DNA of 64,000 bases. Source: Methylobacterium sp. J-070 (GTDB taxonomy: Bacteria; Pseudomonadota; Alphaproteobacteria; Rhizobiales; Beijerinckiaceae). The stretch's first letter is position 1. Each line of letters starts with the position of its first letter. The stretch is from contig NZ_JAKSXX010000165.1 in assembly GCF_022829385.1 (NCBI RefSeq), forward strand, positions 248,001-312,000, read 5' to 3'. Below the pieces are notes generated by a model. That model was not told the origin of the DNA. It ran no database searches and was given only the letters and a program-made list of their open reading frames with translations. Positions 52,768 to 61,732 of the stretch are shown in pieces. The position numbers and the translations under genes were made by a program.

Positions 52768-53985
52768 ATGTTCGGACGCATCGCCCGGCCTGTGACCCTC
52801 GCCGCGCTCTCGGGCGCCCTGATGATCGGCACCGCGGCCGCGCAGACGAACGTGAAGATCGGGATCCTCGGCGACCGCTCGGGCGCCTATTCCGACATCA
52901 GCGGAGAGGGCTCGGTCGTGGCCGCGAAGCTGGCCATCGAGGACTTCAAGCCGGAGACGCACGGCCTGAAGGTCGAGATCGTCTCGGCCGACCACCAGAA
53001 CAAGCCCGATGTCGGGGCCGCCATCGCCCGGCAATGGTACGACCGCGACGCGGTCGACATGATCACGGACGGCGTGACCTCCTCGGTGGCGCTGGCGATC
53101 AGCCAGGTCACCAAGGAGAAGAACAAGGTCTTCATCGACACCGGCGCCGGCACCGCGGACCTCACCGGCCCCCAATGCACGCCGAACACGATCCACTGGG
53201 TCTACGACACGGTGGCGCTCGCCAACGGCACCGGCGGCGCCATGGTCAAGCGCGGCGGCAACACGTGGTTCTTCCTCACCGCCGACTACGTGTTCGGCCA
53301 GACGCTCCAGCGCGACACCAGCGCGGTCATCACCAAGAATGGCGGCAAGGTCCTGGGCTCGGTGAAGACGCCGTTCCCGACCTCCGATTTCTCATCCTTC
53401 CTGCTGCAGGCCCAGGGGTCGGGCGCCAAGGTGATCGGGCTCGCCAATGCCGGCACCGACACCATCAACTCCATCAAGCAGGCCGGCGAGTTCGGCATCA
53501 CCGAGGGCGGCCAGGCGCTCGCCGGACTCCTGGTGTTCTCCTCGGACGTGCACTCGCTGGGCACCAAGGTCGCGCAGGGGCTGGTGCTCACGGAGCCGTT
53601 CTACTGGGACCTGAACGACCAGACCCGGGCGTTCTCGGACCGGTTCGCCAAGCAGATGAAGGGCGGCTCGAAGCCCACCGCCAATCACGCGGGCGTCTAT
53701 TCGGACGTGCTCCACTACCTGAAGGCGGTGGCCGAGCTGAAGTCGACCGCCGACGGCGCCGCCACGGTCGCCAAGATGAAGGCGATGCCGACCGACGACC
53801 CGCTGTTCGGCAAGGGCTCGATCCGCGCCGACGGGCGCAAGATCCACGACATGTACCTGTTCGAGGTCAAGAAGCCCGCCGAGTCGAAGGGCGAGTGGGA
53901 CCTGTACAACAAGCTGGAGACCATCCCGGGCGACCAGGTCTTCCGTCCCCTCAACGAGGGCAATTGCCCGCTCGTGAAGGGCTGA
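52768..53985 (+). CDS. ABC transporter periplasmic binding protein, LivK-like
   Basis: A 405-residue secreted protein. The signal peptide ends near MIGTAAAQT; the rest is a type I periplasmic-binding fold of the branched-chain amino acid / amide group (VKIGILGDRSGAYSDISGEG, GAAIARQWYDRDAVDMI, WFFLTADYVFGQTLQRDT, GLANAGTDTINSIKQAGEF). Ligand cannot be named: this branch also binds amides, urea and aromatic acids. GGAGG and GGAAA lie upstream of the ATG. A short hairpin (GCGCCG/CGGCGC) stands in the 93-bp gap after livF. Confidence 0.93.
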   Translation: MFGRIARPVTLAALSGALMIGTAAAQTNVKIGILGDRSGAYSDISGEGSVVAAKLAIEDFKPETHGLKVEIVSADHQNKPDVGAAIARQWYDRDAVDMITDGVTSSVALAISQVTKEKNKVFIDTGAGTADLTGPQCTPNTIHWVYDTVALANGTGGAMVKRGGNTWFFLTADYVFGQTLQRDTSAVITKNGGKVLGSVKTPFPTSDFSSFLLQAQGSGAKVIGLANAGTDTINSIKQAGEFGITEGGQALAGLLVFSSDVHSLGTKVAQGLVLTEPFYWDLNDQTRAFSDRFAKQMKGGSKPTANHAGVYSDVLHYLKAVAELKSTADGAATVAKMKAMPTDDPLFGKGSIRADGRKIHDMYLFEVKKPAESKGEWDLYNKLETIPGDQVFRPLNEGNCPLVKG

Positions 53986-54013
53986 CGGTGCGATCGGGGC
54001 GCGGAGAACGGCC

Positions 54014-54901
54014 ATGACCACGATCTTCGGCGTGCCGACCCAGGCGCTGTTCGGACAGCTGCTGCTCGGCCTGATCAACGGCTCGTTCTACGCGATCCTG
54101 TCGCTCGGGCTCGCGATCATCTTCGGGCTCCTGAACATCATCAACTTCGCCCACGGCGCACTCTACATGATGGGCGCCTTCGTGGCCTGGATGCTGCTCA
54201 CCTACGTGGGCCTCGGCTACTGGTGGGCGCTGGGGCTCGCGCCCCTCGTAGTCGGCGTGTTCGGCATCGTGCTGGAGCGGGTGCTGATCGCCCGGCTCTA
54301 CAAGCTCGACCACCTCTACGGGCTGCTGCTGACCTTCGGACTGGCGCTGATCATCCAGGGCCTGTTCCGCAACCAGTACGGCGTGTCGGGCCTGCCCTAC
54401 GCGATCCCGGCCGAGCTTTCGGGCGGCCAGCGCCTGCCGTTCATGTTCCTGCCGAACTACCGGGCCTGGGTGGTGGTCGCCTCGCTGACCGTGTGCATCG
54501 CCACCTGGCTGGTGATCGAGAAGACCAAGCTCGGCGCCTACCTCCGGGCCGCCACCGAGAACCCGACGCTGGTCCAGGCGTTCGGGGTCAACGTGCCGCT
54601 GTTCCTGACCCTCACCTACGGGTTCGGGGTGGCGCTCGCGGGCTTCGCGGGCGTGCTGGCGGCGCCGATCTACTCGGTGAATCCCAACATGGGCGCCGAC
54701 ATCATCATCGTGGTCTTCGCCGTGGTGGTGATCGGCGGCATGGGCTCGATCATCGGCTCGGTGATCACCGGCTTCGCGCTGGGTCTGGTCGAGGGGCTGA
54801 CCAAGGTGTTCTATCCGGAGGCGTCGGCCACCGTGATCTTCGTGATCATGGTGCTGGTGCTGCTCGTCAAACCCGCCGGCCTGTTCGGGCGCACGGCCTG
54901 A
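54014..54901 (+). CDS. livH: ABC transporter permease, LivH-like
   Basis: A 295-residue membrane protein with about eight helices, the first of two permeases. LivH signatures are GLINGSFYAILSLGLAIIFG, NIINFAHGALYMMGAF, and the cytoplasmic loop with LGAYLRAATENPTLVQAFG that contacts the ATPases. The C-terminal GGMGSIIGSVITGFALG is also typical. It follows the binding-protein gene by 28 bp. Confidence 0.95.
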   Translation: MTTIFGVPTQALFGQLLLGLINGSFYAILSLGLAIIFGLLNIINFAHGALYMMGAFVAWMLLTYVGLGYWWALGLAPLVVGVFGIVLERVLIARLYKLDHLYGLLLTFGLALIIQGLFRNQYGVSGLPYAIPAELSGGQRLPFMFLPNYRAWVVVASLTVCIATWLVIEKTKLGAYLRAATENPTLVQAFGVNVPLFLTLTYGFGVALAGFAGVLAAPIYSVNPNMGADIIIVVFAVVVIGGMGSIIGSVITGFALGLVEGLTKVFYPEASATVIFVIMVLVLLVKPAGLFGRTA

Positions 54902-54925
54902 CCGCGAACCGAGGCTCGAACCCCC

Positions 54926-55912
54926 ATGGCCGACACCGCCGCCCTCGACGCCGCCCCGATCGCCGCCGCGCTGCCGACGCGTCGTGACGACAAGGCGCTC
55001 CACCGCCTGATCTTCGTGGGCATCGCGGTGCTGCTGATCGTGGCGCCGCTGGTGCTCTACCCCGTCTACCTGATGAAGGTGCTGTGCTTCGCGCTGTTCG
55101 CCCTCGCCTTCAACCTGCTCCTCGGCTACGGCGGCCTGCTCTCCTTCGGCCACGCCGCCTATTTCGGCATGGCGAGCTATCTCTGCGCCTATACGGCCAA
55201 GAGCCTGGGCTTCTCGCCGGAGCTGGCGATCCTGTCGGGCACCGCGACCGCGGCGCTGTTCGGCCTCGTCTTCGGCGCGCTGGCGATCCGCCGCCAGGGC
55301 ATCTACTTCTCGATGATCACCCTGGCGCTGGCCCAGATGGCGTTCTTCTTCTCGCTGCAGGCGAAGTTCACCGGCGGCGAGGACGGCATCCAGGCGGTCC
55401 CCCGCGGCAACCTCTTCGGCGTGCTGAGCCTCGCCGACGATCGGGCGATGTACGGGTTCGTCTGCGTGATCTTCATGGCCGGGATGCTGCTGATCTACCG
55501 GATCATCCACTCGCCGTTCGGTCAGGTGCTCAAGGCGATCCGCGACAACGAGCCGCGAGCGATCTCGCTCGGCTACCGGGCCAGCCAGTACAAGCTCGCG
55601 GTCTTCGTCCTCTCGGCGACGCTGGCGGGTCTCGCGGGCTCGACCAAGGCCATCGTGTTCCAGCTGGCCTCGCTCACCGACGTCCATTGGTCGATGTCGG
55701 GCGAGGTGGTGCTGATGACGCTGGTCGGCGGCATGGGCACGGTGTTCGGGCCGATCGTCGGCGCGCTGGTGATCGTCACCATGGAGACCTACCTCGCCCA
55801 GTTCGGCGCCTGGGTCACGATCATCCAGGGCTGCGTCTTCGTGATGTGCGTGCTGCTGTTCCGCGAGGGCATCGTCGGGCTCATCGCCAAGGTGATCCGC
55901 AAGCCGCTCTGA
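54926..55912 (+). CDS. livM: ABC transporter permease, LivM-like
   Basis: A 328-residue membrane protein with about ten helices, the second permease. LivM features include FNLLLGYGGLLSFGHAAYFG, the ATPase-contact loop SPFGQVLKAIRDNEPRAISLG and GGMGTVFGPIVGALVI. It lies 24 bp after livH. The five genes from 51180 to 55912 form a complete importer. Confidence 0.95.
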   Translation: MADTAALDAAPIAAALPTRRDDKALHRLIFVGIAVLLIVAPLVLYPVYLMKVLCFALFALAFNLLLGYGGLLSFGHAAYFGMASYLCAYTAKSLGFSPELAILSGTATAALFGLVFGALAIRRQGIYFSMITLALAQMAFFFSLQAKFTGGEDGIQAVPRGNLFGVLSLADDRAMYGFVCVIFMAGMLLIYRIIHSPFGQVLKAIRDNEPRAISLGYRASQYKLAVFVLSATLAGLAGSTKAIVFQLASLTDVHWSMSGEVVLMTLVGGMGTVFGPIVGALVIVTMETYLAQFGAWVTIIQGCVFVMCVLLFREGIVGLIAKVIRKPL

Positions 55913-56002
55913 CCCGAAGGATCCGGTTGCGCCGCCCGGGGCGGTGACAATTCGTTAACCAAGACCGCGCAACCTGACATTCCAATCCGGTCAGGTGCTG
56001 CC

Positions 56003-56359
56003 ATGTCGAAAGCCGCTTCGCTCAGCATCGACGATCCCGCGGTCGATTGCCCGGTTCCGGCGGAGACGGTCGGCCGGCTCATCAAGGCCGATCCCGATAC
56101 CGCCAGCTTCCTCCTGGACGGGATCCCGGAGGCGACACGGGCGCGCCTCGCGGTCTGGCTCTACGGACGCAGCCATACCCACGAGATCGGCATCCGCGTG
56201 GCCGCGAGCTGCGACGGCGCGACCCTGCGCCGGGCCGCCGGGATCGTCGGGAACGCCCTGTACGACCTGTCCCGGAGGCCCTATGCGGCGCCGAGTCACG
56301 GGACGCGGAGCGGCGGCGCCGGCCGCATCTCCCTCGGCGGGTCCGCCCGGCGCGCCTGA
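56003..56359 (+). CDS. Hypothetical protein (118 aa)
   Basis: A 118-residue soluble protein. The first half contains a helical stretch (VGRLIKADPDTASFLLDG, PEATRARLAVWLYGRSHTHE) and the second GIRVAASCDGATLRRAAG followed by a basic, Gly/Ser-rich tail. There is no signal peptide or membrane helix. I do not recognise the family. GTTAACC about 50 bp upstream resembles a half-site for the cell-cycle regulator CtrA. It precedes mutL by 65 bp on the same strand. Confidence 0.7.
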   Translation: MSKAASLSIDDPAVDCPVPAETVGRLIKADPDTASFLLDGIPEATRARLAVWLYGRSHTHEIGIRVAASCDGATLRRAAGIVGNALYDLSRRPYAAPSHGTRSGGAGRISLGGSARRA

Positions 56360-56424
56360 CCGCCGCGACGCGCGTCACCCGCCGCGATTGGAACGCCGCG
56401 CCGCAGCGGCTATCGTCGCGGCCG

Positions 56425-58404
56425 ATGTCCGCTCCCCCGACAGTGCTGCCCGTCCGGCGCCTCGATCCCGTCCTCGTCGACCGCATCGCGGCCGGCGAAG
56501 TCGTCGAGCGCCCGGCCTCCGCCGTGAAGGAGCTGGTCGAGAACGCCGTCGATGCCGGTGCCCGGACCGTCGACGTCACCGTGGAGGCCGGCGGTCGCCG
56601 CCTGATCCGCGTGGTCGATGACGGGCGCGGCATGTCGCCGGACGACCTGGACCTCGCCGTCGAGCGCCACGCCACCTCGAAGCTTCCCGGCGGCGACTTG
56701 GCGGCGATCCGGACCCTGGGCTTCCGCGGCGAGGCCCTGCCGTCGATCGGGGCCGTCTCGCGCCTCGCCCTGGTCACCCGGAGCCACGACGCCGAGGCCG
56801 GCGCGAGCCTCACCGTCGAGGCCGGCAGCAAGGGGCAGGTCCGCCCGGCGCCGGCCCAGCGCGGCACCCGGATCGAGGTCACCGAGCTGTTCGCCGCGAC
56901 CCCGGCCCGCCTGAAGTTCCTGAAATCCGACCGGGCCGAGAACGCCGCGATCGCCGAGGCCCTGCGCCGGCTCGCCGTGGCGCAGCCCGGCATCCGCTTC
57001 ACCCTGCGCGCCGATGCCGGCCAGCCGCTGGTCCTGCCGGCCGAGAGCGGCACGGACGCGGACCTGCGCCGGCTCACCGCGGTGCTCGGGCCGGATTTCA
57101 CCGCGAACGCGCTGCCGGTCCACCTGGCGCGCGAGGGCTTCTCGGTCACCGGCCATGTCGGCCTGCCGACCTACCACCGCGGCGCCGCCGGCCACATCCA
57201 CCTCGTGGTCAACGGTCGGCCCGTCCGGGACCGGCTGCTCCTCGGCGCCGTCCGCGGGGCCTACGCCGACACCCTGGCCTCCGACCGGCATCCGGTGCTC
57301 GGGCTCGCCATCGCGTGCGATCCGGACCTCGTCGACGTCAACGTGCATCCGGCCAAGACCGAGGTGCGGTTCCGCGAACCCGGGCTGGTCCGCGCCCTGC
57401 TCGTGAGCGCGATCCACGACGCCCTGCGCCGGGGCGGTGCCCGCTCGGCCACGACCGGGGGCGCGCGGACGCTCGATGCCCTGCGGCCGGCCGGGCCCGG
57501 CCTGTCGACCCATACCGGCGCCACGATGCCGAGCCTGTTCCGGCCGACGCGTCCGGGGGCTTTCCCCGCGGGGACGCCCTCGGTGGCGGCCCCGGCCGGC
57601 TATCGGCAGCCGGACCAATGGCGCTCCGCGTCGGCCCCGTCCGGGGCCGGGATGATCGGCGCGCGCGCCGCGGACGCCGCATCGGGTTTCGGCGAGGGGG
57701 CACAGGCCGTGTTCGAGCGCCCGTCCGCGGCGCATGAAACGATGGCACCGCCGCAGGCGGATCATCGCCCGGTCCCCGGCGCCGACGAGACCGTCGATCA
57801 TCCCCTGGGGGCGGCCCGGGCGCAGATCCACGAGACCTACATCCTCGCCCAGACCCGGGACGGCCTGGTCATCGTCGACCAGCACGCCGCGCACGAGCGC
57901 CTCGTCTACGAGCGGATGAAGGCCGAGCGCGCGGCGGGCGGGATCGCCCGGCAGGGCCTGCTCATCCCCGACGTGGTGGAGATGAGCCCGGAGGAGGCCG
58001 ACCGCCTGGTTGCCGCCGCGCCGGAGCTCGACCGTCTCGGCCTCGCCATCGAGGCCTTCGGCCCCGGTGCCGTGCTGGTCCGCGAGGTGCCGGCCGGGCT
58101 CATCGGGGCCTCGGTGCGGGATCTCGTGACCGACATCCTGGACGCCCTTGAGGCGAGCGGCGACGAGGAGGGCGCCGCCGCCGCCGCGGAGGGTGGCCCC
58201 CTGGGTCGGCGCCTGGACGCGGTGCTCTCGCGCATGAGCTGCCACGGCTCGGTCCGTGCCGGACGGCGCCTGCGGCCCGAGGAGATGAACGCGCTCCTGC
58301 GCGAGATGGAGGCGACGCCGAATTCCGGCCAGTGCAACCACGGCCGCCCGACCTCGATCGAGCTGAAGCTCGCCGACATCGAGCGGCTCTTCGGCCGCCG
58401 GTGA
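56425..58404 (+). CDS. mutL: DNA mismatch repair protein MutL with endonuclease motif
   Basis: A 659-residue protein linking MutS recognition to repair. The N-terminal GHKL ATPase has IAAGEVVERPASAVKELVENAVDAGA with the catalytic Glu and DDGRGMSPDDLDLAVERHAT and TLGFRGEALPSI. A Pro/Ala-rich linker runs about residues 340-450. The C-terminal domain carries DQHAAHERLVYE (about residue 483), the metal-binding nicking motif DQHA(x)2E(x)4E, and CNHGRP at the end, so this MutL is a nicking endonuclease, as expected in a lineage that lacks MutH. Confidence 0.97.
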   Translation: MSAPPTVLPVRRLDPVLVDRIAAGEVVERPASAVKELVENAVDAGARTVDVTVEAGGRRLIRVVDDGRGMSPDDLDLAVERHATSKLPGGDLAAIRTLGFRGEALPSIGAVSRLALVTRSHDAEAGASLTVEAGSKGQVRPAPAQRGTRIEVTELFAATPARLKFLKSDRAENAAIAEALRRLAVAQPGIRFTLRADAGQPLVLPAESGTDADLRRLTAVLGPDFTANALPVHLAREGFSVTGHVGLPTYHRGAAGHIHLVVNGRPVRDRLLLGAVRGAYADTLASDRHPVLGLAIACDPDLVDVNVHPAKTEVRFREPGLVRALLVSAIHDALRRGGARSATTGGARTLDALRPAGPGLSTHTGATMPSLFRPTRPGAFPAGTPSVAAPAGYRQPDQWRSASAPSGAGMIGARAADAASGFGEGAQAVFERPSAAHETMAPPQADHRPVPGADETVDHPLGAARAQIHETYILAQTRDGLVIVDQHAAHERLVYERMKAERAAGGIARQGLLIPDVVEMSPEEADRLVAAAPELDRLGLAIEAFGPGAVLVREVPAGLIGASVRDLVTDILDALEASGDEEGAAAAAEGGPLGRRLDAVLSRMSCHGSVRAGRRLRPEEMNALLREMEATPNSGQCNHGRPTSIELKLADIERLFGRR

Positions 58405-58559
58405 CGCCCTCGGGGTCCCCCGCGCCGCCCGGATGAGCCGCGACCCCGAGGGGTTTCATCGAAGCGCTTTCATGGTCGTCACGGTGCAGATAACACCGCC
58501 CGATCCTGTCAGAATGCCGTTCCGCCCCGCGCACAGGCATCCGCCGGAGCCCGCGACCC

Positions 58560-59765
58560 ATGGACTTCACCATCTCTCCCCGCGTCGAGGATTACCGCGC
58601 CCGGATCGCGGCCTTCGTCGATGCGCACATCCTGCCCCTGGAGGCCGACCCGTCCGCCTATGACGGCCACGGCAATATCGGCCTCGCCGAACTCGCCCGG
58701 CTCCGCGGCCTCGCGCGGGAGCAGGGCCTCTGGTGCCTCCAGCTGAAGCCGGAGACCGGCGGGGCCGGGCTCGACAAGGTCGGCATGGCGGTCTGCTACG
58801 AGGCGATGAACCGCTCGATCTTCGGGCCTGTCGTCTTCAACTCCGCCGCGCCCGACGACGGCAACATGATGGTGCTGGAGCGCGTCGCCACCCCCGCCCA
58901 GAAGGCGCGCTGGCTCGATCCGATCGTGCGCGGCGAGGTCCGCTCGGCCTTCGCGATGACCGAGCCGCATCCCGGCGGCGGTTCCGATCCCGGGATGATC
59001 CAGACCCGGGCCGAGCGGCGCGGCGACACCTACGTGGTGACGGGCCGCAAGTGGTACATCACCGGCGCCGAGGAGGCCGCGCACTTCATCCTGATGGCGC
59101 GGACCTCCGACGACCCGCGCAAGGGCCTGACCGCCTTCCTGTTCCACAGGGACCAGCCCGGCTGGGAGATCCTGCGCCGCATCCCGATCATGGGGCCCGA
59201 GGAGCACGGCGGCCATTGCGAGCTGCTGTTCGACGGCCTCGAGATCCCGGCCGAGAACGTCCTGATGCACGAGGGCGATGGCCTGAAGCTCACGCAGATC
59301 CGCCTCGGGCCCGCCCGGCTGACGCACTGCATGCGCTGGCTCGGCCTGTCGAAGCGCTGCGTCGAGATCGCCCGGGCCTACGCGGCCGAGCGTTACGGCT
59401 TCGGGATCCGTCTGGCCGACCGGGAGAGCATCCAATTGATGCTGGGCGATCTCGCCATGCGGATCGAGATCGGCCGCCTGCTGGTCATGAAGGCCGCCTG
59501 GGCCCTCGATCAGGGCAGCTTCGCCCGCAAGGAGGTGTCGATGGCGAAGGTGCACGTCGCCAACCTCCTGCACGCCGCCGCCGACACGGCGATCCAGATC
59601 AACGGCGCCCGGGGCTACTCCACCGACACGCCGCTTGAATGGATCTACCGCTACGCCCGGCAGGCGCGGCTGGTGGACGGGGCCGACGAAGTCCACAAGA
59701 TGGTGCTCAACCGCAACCTGGAGGCCGAGGGCGATGCCTTCTGGTCGTGGCCGGTCGGCGCGTGA
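58560..59765 (+). CDS. ACAD10/11-like acyl-CoA dehydrogenase (LvaC-like)
   Basis: A 401-residue flavoprotein of the acyl-CoA dehydrogenase family. Segments NSAAPDDGNMMVLERV, AFAMTEPHPGGGSDP, YVVTGRKWYITGAEEA and RLTHCMRWLGLSKRC match the ACAD10/ACAD11 branch rather than ordinary acyl-CoA dehydrogenases. At the usual catalytic Glu position (EGT) there is Asp in RLVDGADEVHK, as also in ACAD10/11. Those enzymes act on 4-phosphoacyl-CoA, removing phosphate and leading to 3-hydroxyacyl-CoA. The gene is first in a five-gene run with thiolase, SDR, phosphotransferase and a small protein. Function is inferred from this set. Confidence 0.9.
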   Translation: MDFTISPRVEDYRARIAAFVDAHILPLEADPSAYDGHGNIGLAELARLRGLAREQGLWCLQLKPETGGAGLDKVGMAVCYEAMNRSIFGPVVFNSAAPDDGNMMVLERVATPAQKARWLDPIVRGEVRSAFAMTEPHPGGGSDPGMIQTRAERRGDTYVVTGRKWYITGAEEAAHFILMARTSDDPRKGLTAFLFHRDQPGWEILRRIPIMGPEEHGGHCELLFDGLEIPAENVLMHEGDGLKLTQIRLGPARLTHCMRWLGLSKRCVEIARAYAAERYGFGIRLADRESIQLMLGDLAMRIEIGRLLVMKAAWALDQGSFARKEVSMAKVHVANLLHAAADTAIQINGARGYSTDTPLEWIYRYARQARLVDGADEVHKMVLNRNLEAEGDAFWSWPVGA

Positions 59766-59781
59766 GCGAGAGGCACAGAGT

Positions 59782-60960
59782 ATGACCGACGTCGTGATCA
59801 CAGGCGCGGTGCGGACCGCGATCGGCACCTTCGGCGGCGCGCTCGCGGCCACGCCGCCCTCGGAGCTCGCGGCCCGCTGCGTCGCGGAGGTTCTGCGCCG
59901 GTCCGGAACCGACCCCCGGGCCGTCGGGCACGTCGTCTTCGGCAACGTGATCCCCACCGAGCCGCGCGACGCCTACATCGCCCGCGTCGCCGCCATCGAG
60001 GGCGGCCTCCCCCAGGAAGTCCCGGCGCTGACGGTCAACCGCCTGTGCGGCAGCGGCCTGCAGGCGATCGTCTCGGCGGCACAGGCGATCCTGCTCGGCG
60101 ACGCGGACACGGCGGTCGCCGGGGGTGCCGAGAGCATGAGCCGGGCGCCGCATCTCCTGAAGACGGGGCGCGTCGGGCAGCGGATGGGCGACGTCGCCCT
60201 GGTCGACTACATGGTCGGCGTGTTGAGCGATCCGTTCGGCAACGGCCACATGGGTGTCACCGCCGAGACCGTCGCCGAGCGCTACGACGTGTCCCGCGAG
60301 CAGCAGGACGCGTTCGCCGCCGAGAGCCAGGCGCGCGCCGCCCGGGCGATCCGCGAGGGCCGGTTCCGCGACCAGATCCTGCCGATCGACGTGCTGCGCA
60401 AGCGCGAGACGGTGGCGTTCGACACCGACGAGCACCCCAAGCCCACGAGCGCCGAGGATCTCGCCAAGCTGCGGCCCGCCTTCGCCAAGACCGGCAGCGT
60501 GACCGCCGGCAACGCCTCCGGACTGAACGACGGCGCCGCGGCCCTCGTCCTGTCGAGCGCCGCCAAGGCCGAGCGCGACGGACGGAAGCCCCTGGCCCGC
60601 ATCGTCGGCTACGCCCATGCCGGCGTCGATCCCGCCGAGATGGGCATGGGTCCGGTCCCGGCGGTGCGGCGTCTGCTCGAACGGACGGGCCTGCGCGCCG
60701 GGGATTTCGACGTCATCGAGTCCAACGAGGCCTTCGCATCCCAGGCCTGCGCGGTGGCGCGGGCGCTCGACCTCGACCCCGGCCGGGTCAACCCCAACGG
60801 CGGCGCCATCGCGCTGGGCCACCCGATCGGTGCCACGGGGGCGATCATCACCGTGAAGGCGATCTACGAACTCGCCCGGACCGGCGGGCGCTACGGGCTG
60901 GTCACGATGTGCATCGGCGGCGGCCAGGGGATCGCCATGGCCGTCGAGCGGATGCACTGA
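59782..60960 (+). CDS. Acetyl-CoA C-acyltransferase (thiolase)
   Basis: A 392-residue thiolase that cleaves 3-ketoacyl-CoA to acetyl-CoA and a shortened acyl-CoA. The nucleophilic Cys is in [18 protein letters not shown], the His in [18 protein letters not shown] and the second Cys in [15 protein letters not shown]. Length is normal for degradative or acetoacetyl-CoA thiolases. It begins 17 bp past the dehydrogenase stop. In the proposed pathway it releases acetyl-CoA plus, for a C5 substrate, propionyl-CoA. Confidence 0.95.
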   Translation: MTDVVITGAVRTAIGTFGGALAATPPSELAARCVAEVLRRSGTDPRAVGHVVFGNVIPTEPRDAYIARVAAIEGGLPQEVPALTVNRLCGSGLQAIVSAAQAILLGDADTAVAGGAESMSRAPHLLKTGRVGQRMGDVALVDYMVGVLSDPFGNGHMGVTAETVAERYDVSREQQDAFAAESQARAARAIREGRFRDQILPIDVLRKRETVAFDTDEHPKPTSAEDLAKLRPAFAKTGSVTAGNASGLNDGAAALVLSSAAKAERDGRKPLARIVGYAHAGVDPAEMGMGPVPAVRRLLERTGLRAGDFDVIESNEAFASQACAVARALDLDPGRVNPNGGAIALGHPIGATGAIITVKAIYELARTGGRYGLVTMCIGGGQGIAMAVERMH

Positions 60961-60961
60961 G

Positions 60962-61729
60962 ATGGCCGGACCCTTCGACCTCGCCGGCCGGCACGTCCTG
61001 ATCACCGGCGCCTCCAGCGGCCTCGGCCGCCACTTCGCCACCACCCTGGCCCGGGCCGGGGCGCACCTGTCCCTCGGCGCGCGCCGGGCCGAGGCCCTGG
61101 CCGAGACCGTCGCCCGCGTCGAAGGGGAGGGTGGTCGGGCTCACGCCGTCGTCATGGACGTGACCGCCTCCGCCAGCGTCGAGCAGGCCCTCGACGCCGC
61201 GGAGGCGCGGTTCGGCCCCGTCCGCGTCCTCGTCAACAATGCCGGCATCACCGCGACGAAGCCCGCCATGGACCTCGACGAGGCGGATTGGGACGGGGTG
61301 CTCGACACGAACCTGAAAGGCGTCTGGCTGGTGGCGCAGGCCACGGGTCGGCGCATGGTCCGCCACGGCGTCGGCGGCAGCATCGTCAACATCGCGTCGA
61401 TCCTGGGCCTGCGGGTGACCGGGGGGCTCGCGCCCTACGCGGCCTCGAAGGCCGGCGTCATCCAGCTGACCAAGAGCCTCGCGCTCGAATGGGCCCGCCA
61501 CGGCATCCGGGTGAACGCCCTGGCGCCCGGCTACATCAAGACCGAGCTGAACGACGCGTTCTTCGACTCGGATGCCGGGAAGGCGCTGATCAGGCGGGTG
61601 CCGCAGCGGCGGCTCGGCGAGGCGGCGGAACTCGACGGTCCGCTGCTCCTGCTCGCCTCGGATGCCGGCTCTTACATGACCGGGAGCGTCGTGGCGGTCG
61701 ACGGCGGCCACTTGGTGTCGGGCCTGTAG
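60962..61729 (+). CDS. SDR-family oxidoreductase (LvaD-like candidate)
   Basis: A 255-residue short-chain dehydrogenase. NAD(P) motif: VLITGASSGLGRHFATTLA; structural NNAGITA; catalytic Ser in IVNIASILGLRV and Tyr-x3-Lys in YAASKAGVIQLTKSLA. The end SYMTGSVVAVDGGHLVSGL is typical. It starts one base after the thiolase stop. In an lva-like route it would interconvert a 4-keto- and 4-hydroxyacyl-CoA, or oxidise the 3-hydroxyacyl-CoA for the thiolase. Confidence 0.93.
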   Translation: MAGPFDLAGRHVLITGASSGLGRHFATTLARAGAHLSLGARRAEALAETVARVEGEGGRAHAVVMDVTASASVEQALDAAEARFGPVRVLVNNAGITATKPAMDLDEADWDGVLDTNLKGVWLVAQATGRRMVRHGVGGSIVNIASILGLRVTGGLAPYAASKAGVIQLTKSLALEWARHGIRVNALAPGYIKTELNDAFFDSDAGKALIRRVPQRRLGEAAELDGPLLLLASDAGSYMTGSVVAVDGGHLVSGL

Positions 61730-61732
61730 CGG

